From an uncultured Oscillibacter sp. (GTDB lineage Bacteria; Bacillota; Clostridia; Oscillospirales; Oscillospiraceae), in assembly GCF_910579365.1 (NCBI RefSeq), contig NZ_CAJTUX010000026.1:1-32551 (forward strand): a stretch of 32,551 bases of DNA, given 5' to 3'. Position numbers and translations under genes: made by a program. Positions 7,601 to 15,066 of this stretch are shown in pieces (the first letter of the stretch is position 1; each line of letters starts with the position of its first letter). The notes beneath the pieces are model-generated. The model was not told where the DNA came from, ran no database searches, and saw only the letters and a program-made list of their open reading frames with translations.

Positions 7601-9856
7601 CTCCAGCTGCTCGCCCCGTTCCTGGGGGGTTCCGCTGAGGGGCGCGGGAGGAGGGGGCGGAGCTTCTTCCGCCTCGTCCGGAGCCGGCGGCTCTTCCGGC
7701 TCCGGCGGCTCCCACGGGAAGGTGGAGTCCTGGGACAGCAGCAGCCAAAGGCCGCTTTGCCAGGAGAGGAGGTCCTGGTGCTGCTGCCAGCGGCGCTCCT
7801 GTTCCTCTGGGCTCAGGGAGGGCGGGAACAGAAACGCCAGCTGGTCCGACAGGCGCGGCTCCTCCTCCGGGAGGAGGGTGCGCATCTCCTGAAGAATTTG
7901 GTCCACCCTGTGGTACTGCCGCCGGGCCAGCGCGCGGGTCAGCCGGTCCCTGAAAACGCCAAGGAGCATTTGGGACGAGTGAATCCGGAAGAGGGGGAAG
8001 TCCTCCGGCATCAGCTGGCGAATCCGCGCCCATCCGTTCCGCAGGTCCACCAGCAGTCCCTCCTCGCTCTGGCCCGCCCGGGTTTGGCCCAGGGAGGAGA
8101 GGCATCGTACCAGGTCCAACTGACTGATTTTCCGGTTCAGATAGACCGCGTCGAAGGGCGGGGTTACGAAGGGGACGGAGCAGGCAATGACCAGGCCGGA
8201 GAAGTAGCGCCCGTCCCACCGGCTCTTCTCCGGCGGAAGATAGGACCGGATGGGCTGACTGGGCCGGCGGGAGGGCTGGGAGGGCGTCCAGGTCCGCAGC
8301 CGTCCGGGGCCCAGAAGGGGAAACAGGGCTTGATAGTACAGGGCTACGGCGGATACGTTCTCGCACAGCAGCAGAGCGCAGCGGCGCCCCGTCCCCTCCT
8401 GTTCCGCGATCCATTCCGAGAGCTTCGCCGCCTCGGGGGCGCGCCGCAGAAGCGAGAAGCCGGCGTCCGCCGGGAGAAGGAACTCCCCGGCGCCTTCCCA
8501 GTGAAGGCGTTCCTCATAGCGGACCGCCCGGTACAGGCCGTCCTGATAGGCCTGCCGGTAGGAGTATGTGTACAGCACCGGGCCGAAGAGCTGAACCAGC
8601 GAGGGCGACGGCACACTGGTGATCCCCAGGAACGCCGCGTTTGGAAAGCGGTGCCGCATGTCAAGATACATTTGGCCGTAGAAGTAGGAGGAGGCCTCCT
8701 CCGCGATGACCAACAGGCGGCTGGAGGTGGAATAGGGACGGACGGGCCTGTACGAGGCGGGGGATTCGATCTCGCTGGAATCCAGAAGCTTGTGAATGGT
8801 GGAGACAATCGTGACGCCCGGCGTACCGGCCATGTCCGCCAGCTCCCGCTTGGAGGAGGCCGGATAGACCGGGTAAGCGCCGCCCAGCAGCTGGCGGAAC
8901 CGCTCCGTATAATATTGGACAACGGCGGAGGTGCTGGAGAGCACGAGAACGGACCATCCCTGCCGCTCCTGTAGTACCCGGCGGAGGAGCTCCGCCATGA
9001 TGATGGTTTTGCCCGCTCCGGCGGGGATGGAGAGGATGCCCGCCGGACCGCTGGAGCGGAGGGAGGCGAAGAGACCGGCATAGGCGGCCTCCGCCGCCTC
9101 TTTCTGCCAGCTCCGCAGATGGAGGGAGGGAACGGAATCGTAAATCTGGAACACATCCTCGGAAAAGCCCGCCTGGCACAGGAGCCGGTCGATCAGCCGC
9201 TGTTTGGCCTTCAGGTTGCAGGCTGTGCCGAGACAAAGGGTCCGGTCGTTCACTTCCAGGAAGCGCTGGGTCTGAAAATAGGAGGTGGGCCTGACCGGTT
9301 CCCCGGAGCGCGGGCCGGTCAGGTCCTTGACGCATTTCAGATGTTCCACGGCCCAGTCGATGAGCTCCGGCTTTCTTCCCAGAATTTCATAGAAGGCCCG
9401 GTACATCATCGCCGTCTGGTTGGATTGATAGACCTGGTCAAAGAGCCGGTACATCAAGGGCTCCTGGGGCGGGCGGCGTTCCCCGGCAGGGGGCTGCGGC
9501 GTATTTTCCGGGTCCGAGGGTCCCTCCAGCGGGACAAACTGCCCCTCGTCCTCGCCGCACAGCTGGAAGAGGCGGGAGATGAACGCCCGCTTTTGAGAGA
9601 GGTTGTAGGAGGTGCCGATGCACAGACGCCGCCCCCCCGCCTGGAAGGTCCGCTTGTTCAAAAACGCCGGGCGGGCCTTGCGCAGAGCTTCCGAGTTTTG
9701 GGTATAGTCAATTGCGGCCAGACAGGGAAACTGCCGCAGAGCCTCCGGCACCAGGTCCGGCCGCCGGTTCAGCAGCTCTTCAAACACACGGGCCATCATC
9801 CGGCCCTGGGATTCGGTGTATTCCTGCCCGAAGAGCAGGTATGACGTGTCAGCCAT
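4625..9856 (-). CDS. Giant helicase-nuclease-NACHT (STAND) fusion protein, putative defence protein
   Basis: 1743 residues. The ATG at 9856 is chosen because AGGAGAG lies just upstream; the frame is open 64 codons further. Domains in order: two copies of a roughly 100-residue unknown domain (about 1-110 and 133-242); an SF2 helicase resembling type I/III restriction motors (about 245-640) with WQKEA, Walker A IPAGAGKT (K283), motif II EEAS (386-389) instead of DEAH, and GITSVP (411-416); a Pro/Glu linker (713-742); a PD-(D/E)xK nuclease (about 747-870) with D786 and E804-C-K806; a NACHT NTPase with Walker A GDFGDGKS (993-1000), Walker B LDGLDE (1070-1075) and TSR (1107-1109); pentapeptide repeats (about 1410-1456); and a propeller-like tail to the end. 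STAND proteins bind a trigger through the C-terminal part and activate the N-terminal effector, here presumably DNA cleavage. Defence is inferred from the architecture; no other defence gene is adjacent. Confidence 0.85.
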   Translation of the reverse strand: MADTSYLLFGQEYTESQGRMMARVFEELLNRRPDLVPEALRQFPCLAAIDYTQNSEALRKARPAFLNKRTFQAGGRRLCIGTSYNLSQKRAFISRLFQLCGEDEGQFVPLEGPSDPENTPQPPAGERRPPQEPLMYRLFDQVYQSNQTAMMYRAFYEILGRKPELIDWAVEHLKCVKDLTGPRSGEPVRPTSYFQTQRFLEVNDRTLCLGTACNLKAKQRLIDRLLCQAGFSEDVFQIYDSVPSLHLRSWQKEAAEAAYAGLFASLRSSGPAGILSIPAGAGKTIIMAELLRRVLQERQGWSVLVLSSTSAVVQYYTERFRQLLGGAYPVYPASSKRELADMAGTPGVTIVSTIHKLLDSSEIESPASYRPVRPYSTSSRLLVIAEEASSYFYGQMYLDMRHRFPNAAFLGITSVPSPSLVQLFGPVLYTYSYRQAYQDGLYRAVRYEERLHWEGAGEFLLPADAGFSLLRRAPEAAKLSEWIAEQEGTGRRCALLLCENVSAVALYYQALFPLLGPGRLRTWTPSQPSRRPSQPIRSYLPPEKSRWDGRYFSGLVIACSVPFVTPPFDAVYLNRKISQLDLVRCLSSLGQTRAGQSEEGLLVDLRNGWARIRQLMPEDFPLFRIHSSQMLLGVFRDRLTRALARRQYHRVDQILQEMRTLLPEEEPRLSDQLAFLFPPSLSPEEQERRWQQHQDLLSWQSGLWLLLSQDSTFPWEPPEPEEPPAPDEAEEAPPPPPAPLSGTPQERGEQLELAARELIAGLFAQGGGYELVSLRKQTAGTQFGFDVIFTYLDSGGVNVTCAVECKNYQSVIGTGAVTEKLSELQSLDREIEHWILISPNGIVNNSLPHLRERWMRTGQWYPILDIQFWTPDECVSELFRLFPRLYAQFYQSAPGGGEWSAEERQAVFEKWRKKLAPVPRLPQVWKEYLRTPSLLLTQYEADPDTIDRYQALYQRHAPIRLLDQQEQPIEGEAEDYILRWLQRPDTTPVLLLGDFGDGKSFFTYVLARKLADAFWRSPRAGWIPLRLSLRDLGDSPLGFRDFLVRRLQEFRGDVSSWNDVNREYRFLIMLDGLDEMSLDMSDAAVLNNLAALERLMEQFQGNKLLVTSRKMAVYSDQVRERILYSLNHPEILHLAPVAPKDRIAFLEQLADTPERRARLLKIRSTYDLMELAAKPLFLDMMRVQLDGDDIQAMDASGIYQSYAEAALSRNFSFHLRQNGDCTHPTTVRKNILFLLEELALCLQQSGTDSIGLDVFKAQLPTPQLAELLWENDRLPEADAAGDAENRLTNRSLLKYDCKRPENRTFCHRSMREYFLGRGIARRLRESGDGGRPLLSSRGLGYEVLKFAGEELRHAAGRPLVRQRLTDFAHASRGNWDSPWRESLALLGTNSVNLLHTGGFGLPGEDWSGLLLDYAALSGASLSGKNFSDSSMRYAHLDNADLSGCDLRNCDFTGVQFEKSGQLLSFAVDGGAGTLLACYRDGKLRRWQTGGGEHQTVAQLEQGKPFRLLLAPGGREGAGSPERFLFWQRQAAELHTVGYAALRPGLTLLDAMGNAALIRRGGELCLLDTAEGTLLWRWEFSGGFLARLLAERIAVCWSEDAGLELTDLSGGTPAVFSASLDKRPTALAVQRRSPGEALIALGFEHGELRLLRAAWSPEQNLGTFTCTASAPGSGKPVLETAFDSGEHLYAAFSSGAITRYRLNEFQDLEEKQSYQLELKCTGARIEGVRPQEQYELLRWAAGRP

Positions 9857-9928
9857 TGCGCTCTCTCCTATCCTGATCCGGAGTGCGGCCGGTTTCCAGG
9901 ACGCCCAAGGCCGGGGACCATTGCCTTC

Positions 9929-9957
9929 ATAGTACCACAGTTCCCGGCGCTTGTATA
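9929..9957 (-). promoter_or_regulatory. Possible promoter of the NACHT fusion gene
   Basis: On the minus strand TATACA (9957-9952), a 17-base spacer, then TACTAT (9934-9929), giving a leader of about 65 bases to the ATG at 9856. The -35 is poor, so this is tentative. Confidence 0.4.
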
Positions 9958-10041
9958 TGAATTTTTCTGAAAGAGCGCCCAGAGCCTCTCGCCGTGCGGA
10001 GCGGGAAAGAGGCGCCTGTAGAGCATTTTGCGGAGCGGGGC

Positions 10042-10070
10042 TTGACAAATGGCCTACAGAGTGTTATCTT
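10042..10070 (+). promoter_or_regulatory. Sigma-A-type promoter of the BlaI/M56 operon
   Basis: TTGACA (10042-10047), 17-base spacer, TATCTT (10065-10070). The first operator-like repeat covers the spacer and overlaps the -10, which suits repression by the BlaI protein encoded next. Confidence 0.8.
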
Positions 10071-10093
10071 AATGTTGGACTACAAAGCGTTAT
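10054..10093 (+). promoter_or_regulatory. Paired direct-repeat operator, likely bound by the BlaI-type repressor
   Basis: The 14-mer CTACARAGYGTTAT occurs twice, at 10054-10067 (CTACAGAGTGTTAT) and 10080-10093 (CTACAAAGCGTTAT), with starts 26 bp apart. Each has the half-dyad ACA-N3-YGT, loosely like the TACA/TGTA arms of known BlaI/MecI operators. The first overlaps the -10 and the second lies just downstream of the predicted start of transcription. Autoregulation is inferred. Confidence 0.65.
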
Positions 10094-10111
10094 GATAAGG
10101 AGGCGGCCATT

Positions 10112-10498
10112 GTGCGGATACCACAGGTGTCGGATTCGGAGCTGGAGCTGATGAAAATCATTTGGTCGGAAGGGGGCAGGGCGCTGTACGCCACTATGAT
10201 GGAGCGGCTTGCCGCCGCGGGAAACGGGTGGCAGAAGAATACGGTGATTACCCTTTTGTCCCGGCTGACGGAGAAGGGACTTCTTCAAGTCCGCAAGATT
10301 GGCCGCCGCAACGAGTACGCGGCCGTGATCTCAGAGGCGGACTACCAGGCGGCGCAGACGCAGACCCTCCTCAACAAGCTCTATGAGGGCAGTGCCAAGG
10401 GGCTGGTTTCGACGCTGATTCAAAAGGAGCTTTTGTCGGCGGAGGACTATGAGGAGCTGCGCCGGTTCTGGGAGGAGGAGCGGCGCAGGGATGAATGA
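10112..10498 (+). CDS. BlaI/MecI/CopY-family transcriptional repressor
   Basis: 128 residues, the usual length. Start is GTG at 10112, placed by AAGGAGG at 10097-10103. The winged-helix N-terminal domain is clear: ISDSELELMKIIW-like opening (here VSDSELELMKIIWSEG), a recognition helix in WQKNTVITLLSRLTEKGLL, and a wing with IGRRNEYAAVIS. The C-terminal helices (about 80-128) are the dimerisation part that is cleaved in this family when the partner protease is triggered. The last 8 bases overlap the M56 protease gene, so the two are translationally coupled. It most likely represses its own operon through the repeats at 10054-10093. Confidence 0.93.
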   Translation: MRIPQVSDSELELMKIIWSEGGRALYATMMERLAAAGNGWQKNTVITLLSRLTEKGLLQVRKIGRRNEYAAVISEADYQAAQTQTLLNKLYEGSAKGLVSTLIQKELLSAEDYEELRRFWEEERRRDE

Positions 10499-12995
10499 GC
10501 TGTTGAAAACCGTGCTCTCCCTGTCGCTCTCCGGGTCGCTGGTGATTCTCCTCCTCATGCTGGGGAAGCCCCTTCTCAAGGACCGGGTGAGCAGGCGCTG
10601 GCAGTATTACATCTGGCTGGTGGCCGTTGCCCGGCTGCTTCTGCCGCTTACGCCGGAGGCGAGCCCGGTGGGCGCGCTGTTCCGCCAGACGGAGCGGCCG
10701 GCTGTAGAGATCGGGACGGCTGCCGTCTGGGAGGAGTATCCGGTTATGACGCCGGAGCCGAAAGGGGACGCGGAGGGTCCTGGGGAGGGTGCGGCGCCTC
10801 TCTCCGCCTGGGATGCGGCGGCGGTGGGCCGGGTCCTCTGGCTGGTCTGGCCGGGAGCGGCGCTGTTTCTGCTGCTTCGGAAGATTACGGTCTATCAGAG
10901 CTTTGCCGCCTATATCCGGGCGGGACGCAGAGAGGTCTCCGACGTGGAACTGCTGGACCGTCTGGCCCGGATTGGAGAGCAGGCGGGGGTGAGGCGGCCT
11001 GTGGAGCTGTACACCCATGAGCTGATCTCCTCGCCTCTGCTTCTGGGGTTTTTCCGCCCCTGCATCGTGCTGCCCACCGCGGACCTGCCGGAGGCGGATT
11101 TCGATTTCATCATACGGCACGAGCTGACCCACTACAGGCGGGGAGATGTGCTTTACAAATGGCTGGTGCAGCTGACGGTCTGCCTCCACTGGTTCAACCC
11201 CCTGGTGTGGCGGATGAGCCGGGAAATCAGCCGGGCCTGTGAGCTCTCCTGTGACGAGGCGGTGATCCGGACGCTGGACGCGGATGGCCGCCGGGCCTAT
11301 GGAGACACGCTGCTTCGGGCCTTGGAAACCGGCGGGACGTATCGGGATTCCGCCGTGTCCGTCACGCTCCATGAGAGCGCGGAATTGTTGAAAGAAAGGT
11401 TGGGTGCGATTATGAATGTGAAGAGGCGTTCCCCATGGGCGGCGGTGCTGTCCGCCGTGCTGGCGGCGGCGCTGACCGTGGGCGCGGCGGCGGCGGGAGC
11501 CTATTCTAAGCCTGCGGAGGCTGCGGATTTCCATACGTTGAGCGAACGGCAAAAGGGCCGGGAAACCAGGGACGCGGAGACCTGGACCGTTGACGGAACT
11601 GTGTTCCGATACGGCCAGGCGGCCTACGACCTGGCCCTGCGGAGCGCCTTGGTGACTTCCATCACAGCCTGCACGCCGGTGGGACGGCACATCGTCGTCG
11701 AGGGGCACTGCGGACCGCAGAACAGTCTGTACTGCATCTTCGACACCAAGACCCAGGCCATTGAGCGGGAGATAACAGGCGCTCATTTGATCTGGCGGGG
11801 CGAGGATATCACCACGGCGGTCTATTCCTTCCAGGGGGAGATTCTGGATTATGAGGGAAACCGAATCGGCACATGCGGTTTGAAGGAGGGGGAGTATATT
11901 TACGGCCTGTCCTTCAGCGGCGGGGAGGTGCAGGCGCTGGTGCTGACCCCGGAGATGGAGGAAAGGACCCTCCGCTTTGCGCCGGGTACGCCGGACAGCC
12001 GCTCTCCCGCCGCCCAGGCGGAGCGGTTTTACAGGTCCGGAAGCCTCCCGCTGTTTGGCGCGGTGTTCTCCCGTATGGACAGGGCGGACCAGCGGACCTG
12101 GCTGGAGAGGCTGTATGCCGGAGACAGCACCGCGTTTTTCTCCGCTGCCGTACGGGAGGCGGACGGCGGGCTGCTGGAGGACTTCGCCGAGAGGGTTTAC
12201 CAGGACGGACGGATTTCCTTCTTCTCCGTTCTGGCGGACCGCATGGACGAGGAGGCGCTGGAGTCCTGGCTGGACCGGGCTTTGGAGGATGAGCGCTGGA
12301 GCTTTCAATCCATGCTCTACCAGAAACTGGACCGGGATTGGGAGTGGGAGCGGACAAAAGCGGAGCTGGAAAAACAGCGGCTGGCGGAGTACGCGGCCCA
12401 CGGCGTTACCAGAGAGGGCGGCGCGTATTATTACCAGGGCAGTATGGTGTACATTTTCCTGGACCAAAGCGGTGTTTTCCGCAGCATTCACTGCCTGGAC
12501 ATGAACCCGGCGGGGAGCGTCAGCGTCAAGGTGATCCGGGATGAGGACGACCGAATCCAGCGCGTGGAAAATCTGACTCCGGCGGAGGTGGCGGAGCTGC
12601 TGGGCGAATCAGATGAGGAGGACGGCTGGGACGATCTCGAAGAGGACGGGCGGCGCACCGTCCCTGTGGAGATCGACCGGATGGGCGACGGCGAATTTGT
12701 CTGGCTGGGCACTTTCCGTCTGGACAAGGGAGACCAGCTGCTCTACCATGTCTCGGCGGAGACGGGGGAGGAGCTGCGAGTCGGCTTTAGCGAGCCGGGG
12801 CAGAAGCGGCCGGATACCACCTACATGACGGTGGAGACAAGGCGGGAGGATGGAGAGCTGGAGGTTCAATCCGGCCCCATGGTCTGGAAGGAACCGCTGA
12901 AGGCCGGGGAGTACTGCCTGTTTGTGCAGGCGGGGCGCGGCCAGCTGACGAATGTGACGGGCTATGTGACAATTATGAAGGCCGATGGGGACTGA
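10491..12995 (+). CDS. BlaR1-like M56-family membrane metalloprotease/sensor
   Basis: 834 residues. ATG at 10491 overlaps the repressor's end and follows GGAGGAGGAG. N-terminal hydrophobic segments (about 11-26, 38-54, 112-130) precede the zinc protease core with HELTH (H210, E211, H214) and CELSCDEA (E251 as likely third ligand); a further hydrophobic segment is at about 315-337. Unlike BlaR1/MecR1 the outer region (about 340-834) is not a penicillin-binding domain. It contains a tandem repeated module (about 510-612, units with 'FYRSGSLPLFGAVFSRM' and 'YQDGRISFFSVLADRM') and a C-terminal beta-rich part. The expected role is to sense an external signal, cleave the BlaI partner and release the operon. 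The signal is unknown; beta-lactam sensing is not supported. Confidence 0.88.
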   Translation: MNELLKTVLSLSLSGSLVILLLMLGKPLLKDRVSRRWQYYIWLVAVARLLLPLTPEASPVGALFRQTERPAVEIGTAAVWEEYPVMTPEPKGDAEGPGEGAAPLSAWDAAAVGRVLWLVWPGAALFLLLRKITVYQSFAAYIRAGRREVSDVELLDRLARIGEQAGVRRPVELYTHELISSPLLLGFFRPCIVLPTADLPEADFDFIIRHELTHYRRGDVLYKWLVQLTVCLHWFNPLVWRMSREISRACELSCDEAVIRTLDADGRRAYGDTLLRALETGGTYRDSAVSVTLHESAELLKERLGAIMNVKRRSPWAAVLSAVLAAALTVGAAAAGAYSKPAEAADFHTLSERQKGRETRDAETWTVDGTVFRYGQAAYDLALRSALVTSITACTPVGRHIVVEGHCGPQNSLYCIFDTKTQAIEREITGAHLIWRGEDITTAVYSFQGEILDYEGNRIGTCGLKEGEYIYGLSFSGGEVQALVLTPEMEERTLRFAPGTPDSRSPAAQAERFYRSGSLPLFGAVFSRMDRADQRTWLERLYAGDSTAFFSAAVREADGGLLEDFAERVYQDGRISFFSVLADRMDEEALESWLDRALEDERWSFQSMLYQKLDRDWEWERTKAELEKQRLAEYAAHGVTREGGAYYYQGSMVYIFLDQSGVFRSIHCLDMNPAGSVSVKVIRDEDDRIQRVENLTPAEVAELLGESDEEDGWDDLEEDGRRTVPVEIDRMGDGEFVWLGTFRLDKGDQLLYHVSAETGEELRVGFSEPGQKRPDTTYMTVETRREDGELEVQSGPMVWKEPLKAGEYCLFVQAGRGQLTNVTGYVTIMKADGD

Positions 12996-13019
12996 GGGCT
13001 CAGGTCCCTACAAACAAGC

Positions 13020-13056
13020 AAGCCCCCATTGCGCTCTGCATGCGCAATGGGGGCTT
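13020..13056. terminator. Shared terminator between convergent M56 and PilT genes
   Basis: A 15-bp perfect stem (13020-13034 with 13042-13056) encloses the loop TCTGCAT. Leftward, the minus strand continues as a T-rich TGCTTGTTTG, so it probably ends the pilus operon; rightward there is only a weak T content. It starts 24 bases after the M56 stop codon. Confidence 0.75.
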
Positions 13057-13103
13057 ATGTATTGGGTTCCAAAGAGCTCCGGCGGGCTGTTCGCAGGCTG
13101 CAA

Positions 13104-14159
13104 TTATCCGCCGATCCGGCGGCGCATCTGGTCCGGGTTATCCGTGTACTCCAGAGCGGTCTGCGCCGTGATTTTCCCCGCCTTGTACAGGGAGAGAATG
13201 GACTGGTCCATGGTGAACATGCCGTCTCCTCCGGAGGCGATGGCATTGTCGATCTGGTGGGTCTTGCCGTCCCGGATGAGGCTGCGGATGGCGTTGTTCA
13301 TGCGCATAACCTCAAAGGCCGGCACCAGACTGCCGTTCGCGCTGGGCAGCAGCTGCTGGGAAACCACCACCTGAAGCACCATGCTCAGCTGGGTGCGGAC
13401 CTGCTCCTGCTGGGAGCTGGGGAAGGTGTCCACAATCCGGTCAATGGTGTTCACCGCTCCTTTGGTGTGCAGGGTGGCAATCAGCAGATGTCCGGTCTCC
13501 GCCGCCGTCATGGCGGTGTGAATGGTCTCCTGATCCCGCATCTCGCCCAGGAGAATCACGTCCGGGGCCTGACGCAGGCAGGCCCGCAGGGCGGAGAGGT
13601 AATCCTCCGTATCAATGGCAATTTCCCGCTGGCTGACGATGCTCTTCACATCCCGGTGGAGGTATTCGATGGGGTCCTCCAAGGTGATGATATGGGCCTC
13701 CCGGGTGTGGTTGATCTGGTCGATGATGCAGGCTTGGGTAGTGGATTTGCCGCTGCCCGCCGTGCCGGTAACCAGGACCATGCCGTGGGTCTCCTCCGCC
13801 AGGTCTATGACCTGCTTGGGGATGGACAGCTCCTCCCAGCTGGGAATGTCGAAGGCCACCACCCGCACCACCGCCGCCAGAGAACCTCTCTGGCGGTAAG
13901 TGTTCACCCGGAAACGGGCCAGCCCCCCCACGGAGAAGGAGAAATCGTCGTCTCCCCGGCTGAGGTAGCGCGCGGGCTCCCGCTTCGCCTGGACGTAGAG
14001 GTCCATAATCAGGCGCTCCGTCTCGTCCGGCAGTACCCGCCCTTCGCTGATGGGCACCATGCGCTTGTCCAGCTTCATGCACACCGGACCGCCGGCCACA
14101 ATGAACAGGTCGGAAGCCTGCTCCTCCACTGCCCGCTTTAAATAATCCAACAAGTCCAC
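13104..14159 (-). CDS. pilT: PilT-type type IV pilus retraction ATPase
   Basis: 351 residues, the normal PilT length. Start is GTG at 14159 with AAGGAGG eight bases before it. N-terminal PAS-like domain (about 1-100) with SDLFI near 16-20, then the secretion-ATPase core: Walker A GTAGSGKS (132-139), Asp box ITLEDPIEY (158-166), Walker B region ILLGEMRDQETI (202-213), and the His-box block LIATLHT (226-232). PilT hexamers depolymerise pilin fibres to retract pili. It is the last gene of a tightly packed minus-strand operon; no extension ATPase (PilB/GspE) or prepilin peptidase is in the window, so those must be elsewhere or this ATPase also powers assembly. Confidence 0.92.
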   Translation of the reverse strand: MDLLDYLKRAVEEQASDLFIVAGGPVCMKLDKRMVPISEGRVLPDETERLIMDLYVQAKREPARYLSRGDDDFSFSVGGLARFRVNTYRQRGSLAAVVRVVAFDIPSWEELSIPKQVIDLAEETHGMVLVTGTAGSGKSTTQACIIDQINHTREAHIITLEDPIEYLHRDVKSIVSQREIAIDTEDYLSALRACLRQAPDVILLGEMRDQETIHTAMTAAETGHLLIATLHTKGAVNTIDRIVDTFPSSQQEQVRTQLSMVLQVVVSQQLLPSANGSLVPAFEVMRMNNAIRSLIRDGKTHQIDNAIASGGDGMFTMDQSILSLYKAGKITAQTALEYTDNPDQMRRRIGG

Positions 14160-14183
14160 GTCAGGGACCTCCTTGTCAAAATG

Positions 14184-14615
14184 TCAGAACAGCGTGCCGT
14201 CCCAGACGTTCAGGCTGTCGTCAAATACCCACTCGCCCACGGCAACCACCTGCCAGCGAAGGACGGTGTAATCTTCCCCGTCCAGCACGACCTCCACCTC
14301 TAGCTCCTGCCGGTCCGAGAGGGAGCAGGCATAGGTGTAACGGACGCCTCTGTGCCAGGAGTCGTAGCCGTGGCTCTCCACCTCCGGCGGCGCCTCGCCG
14401 CGGCGCAGCTGAGCCAGAACCGCCTGCGCCGCGCAGTCGGCGGCGTAGTAATCCGACACGGCCTGGACGGAGGCGTCCGCCAGACGGGCGTCCGCCTGAA
14501 CGGTGGCCAGGCTCAGCAGAGCGAACACCGTCAGGCATAGCACGGCGAAGACCACCAGCAGCGACACGCCGCCTACGGCGGGGGGAGAAAAGCTCTCCCG
14601 TTTCCGCTCACCCAT
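14184..14615 (-). CDS. Small membrane-anchored pilin-like protein
   Basis: 143 residues. ATG at 14615 follows AGGAGGTGAG and overlaps the upstream gene by 8 bases. One hydrophobic helix (about 16-40) sits after a short charged N-terminus, followed by a soluble outer domain rich in beta residues with two cysteines (DCAAQ and YACSL). No precise prepilin cleavage site can be claimed. Position directly before pilT and the shape suggest a minor pilin or pseudopilin. Not recognised at family level. Confidence 0.7.
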   Translation of the reverse strand: MGERKRESFSPPAVGGVSLLVVFAVLCLTVFALLSLATVQADARLADASVQAVSDYYAADCAAQAVLAQLRRGEAPPEVESHGYDSWHRGVRYTYACSLSDRQELEVEVVLDGEDYTVLRWQVVAVGEWVFDDSLNVWDGTLF

Positions 14616-15066
14616 GGGCGCTCACCTCCTTCTGCCAGGTCACGTCGAGCTCAAACCGCGTTTCTCCGTCCCCGGCCTCAAACACGATGACATGGGCCTT
14701 GCCCAGGCCGTTCACGCCGCTGTCCACCAGGGTGGCGGTCAGGCTGTAGGCCAGGCCGTCCAGGGTCTCCGCAGGCGTGGCAATGGGATTCCAATTTTCG
14801 TCAAAGTCCTGATTCAGCGAATTTGGGTAGTAGGCGTACCCCAGCTCCTCCGCCGCCTGACGGAGGGGGTCGTTTCCCTCCCCGCCGCAGTGGCGGATCG
14901 TCTCCGCCACGGTCTGGGCCAGGGTCACGGCCCGGTCCCGAGCCTCGTTCCGGCGGGAGATGCCGTCCGATTTCACAAAGGCCTGCAAGCACAGCGCCGC
15001 CGCCAGGGCGAACACCAGCAGCATGATCATCTGCTCCATCAGCACCAGAGGCGCTTTGCTCCTCAT
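14608..15066 (-). CDS. Small membrane-anchored pilin-like protein
   Basis: 152 residues. ATG at 15066, within an ATGA overlap with the upstream gene, behind GAGGAGG. A hydrophobic helix at about 8-29 (LVLMEQMIMLLVFALAAALC) is followed by a helical stalk and a soluble domain, the layout of minor pilins. Starts with a polar leader of only seven residues. Likely part of the pilus tip or assembly complex, by context. Confidence 0.7.
   Translation of the reverse strand: MRSKAPLVLMEQMIMLLVFALAAALCLQAFVKSDGISRRNEARDRAVTLAQTVAETIRHCGGEGNDPLRQAAEELGYAYYPNSLNQDFDENWNPIATPAETLDGLAYSLTATLVDSGVNGLGKAHVIVFEAGDGETRFELDVTWQKEVSAHG

Noticed and set aside
10371..12491. Long minus-strand open frame opposite the M56 gene.
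   Set aside because: High GC leaves antisense frames open; the product is Arg/Gly/Gln-rich without domains, while the plus-strand frame has the HELTH zinc motif and coupling to BlaI.
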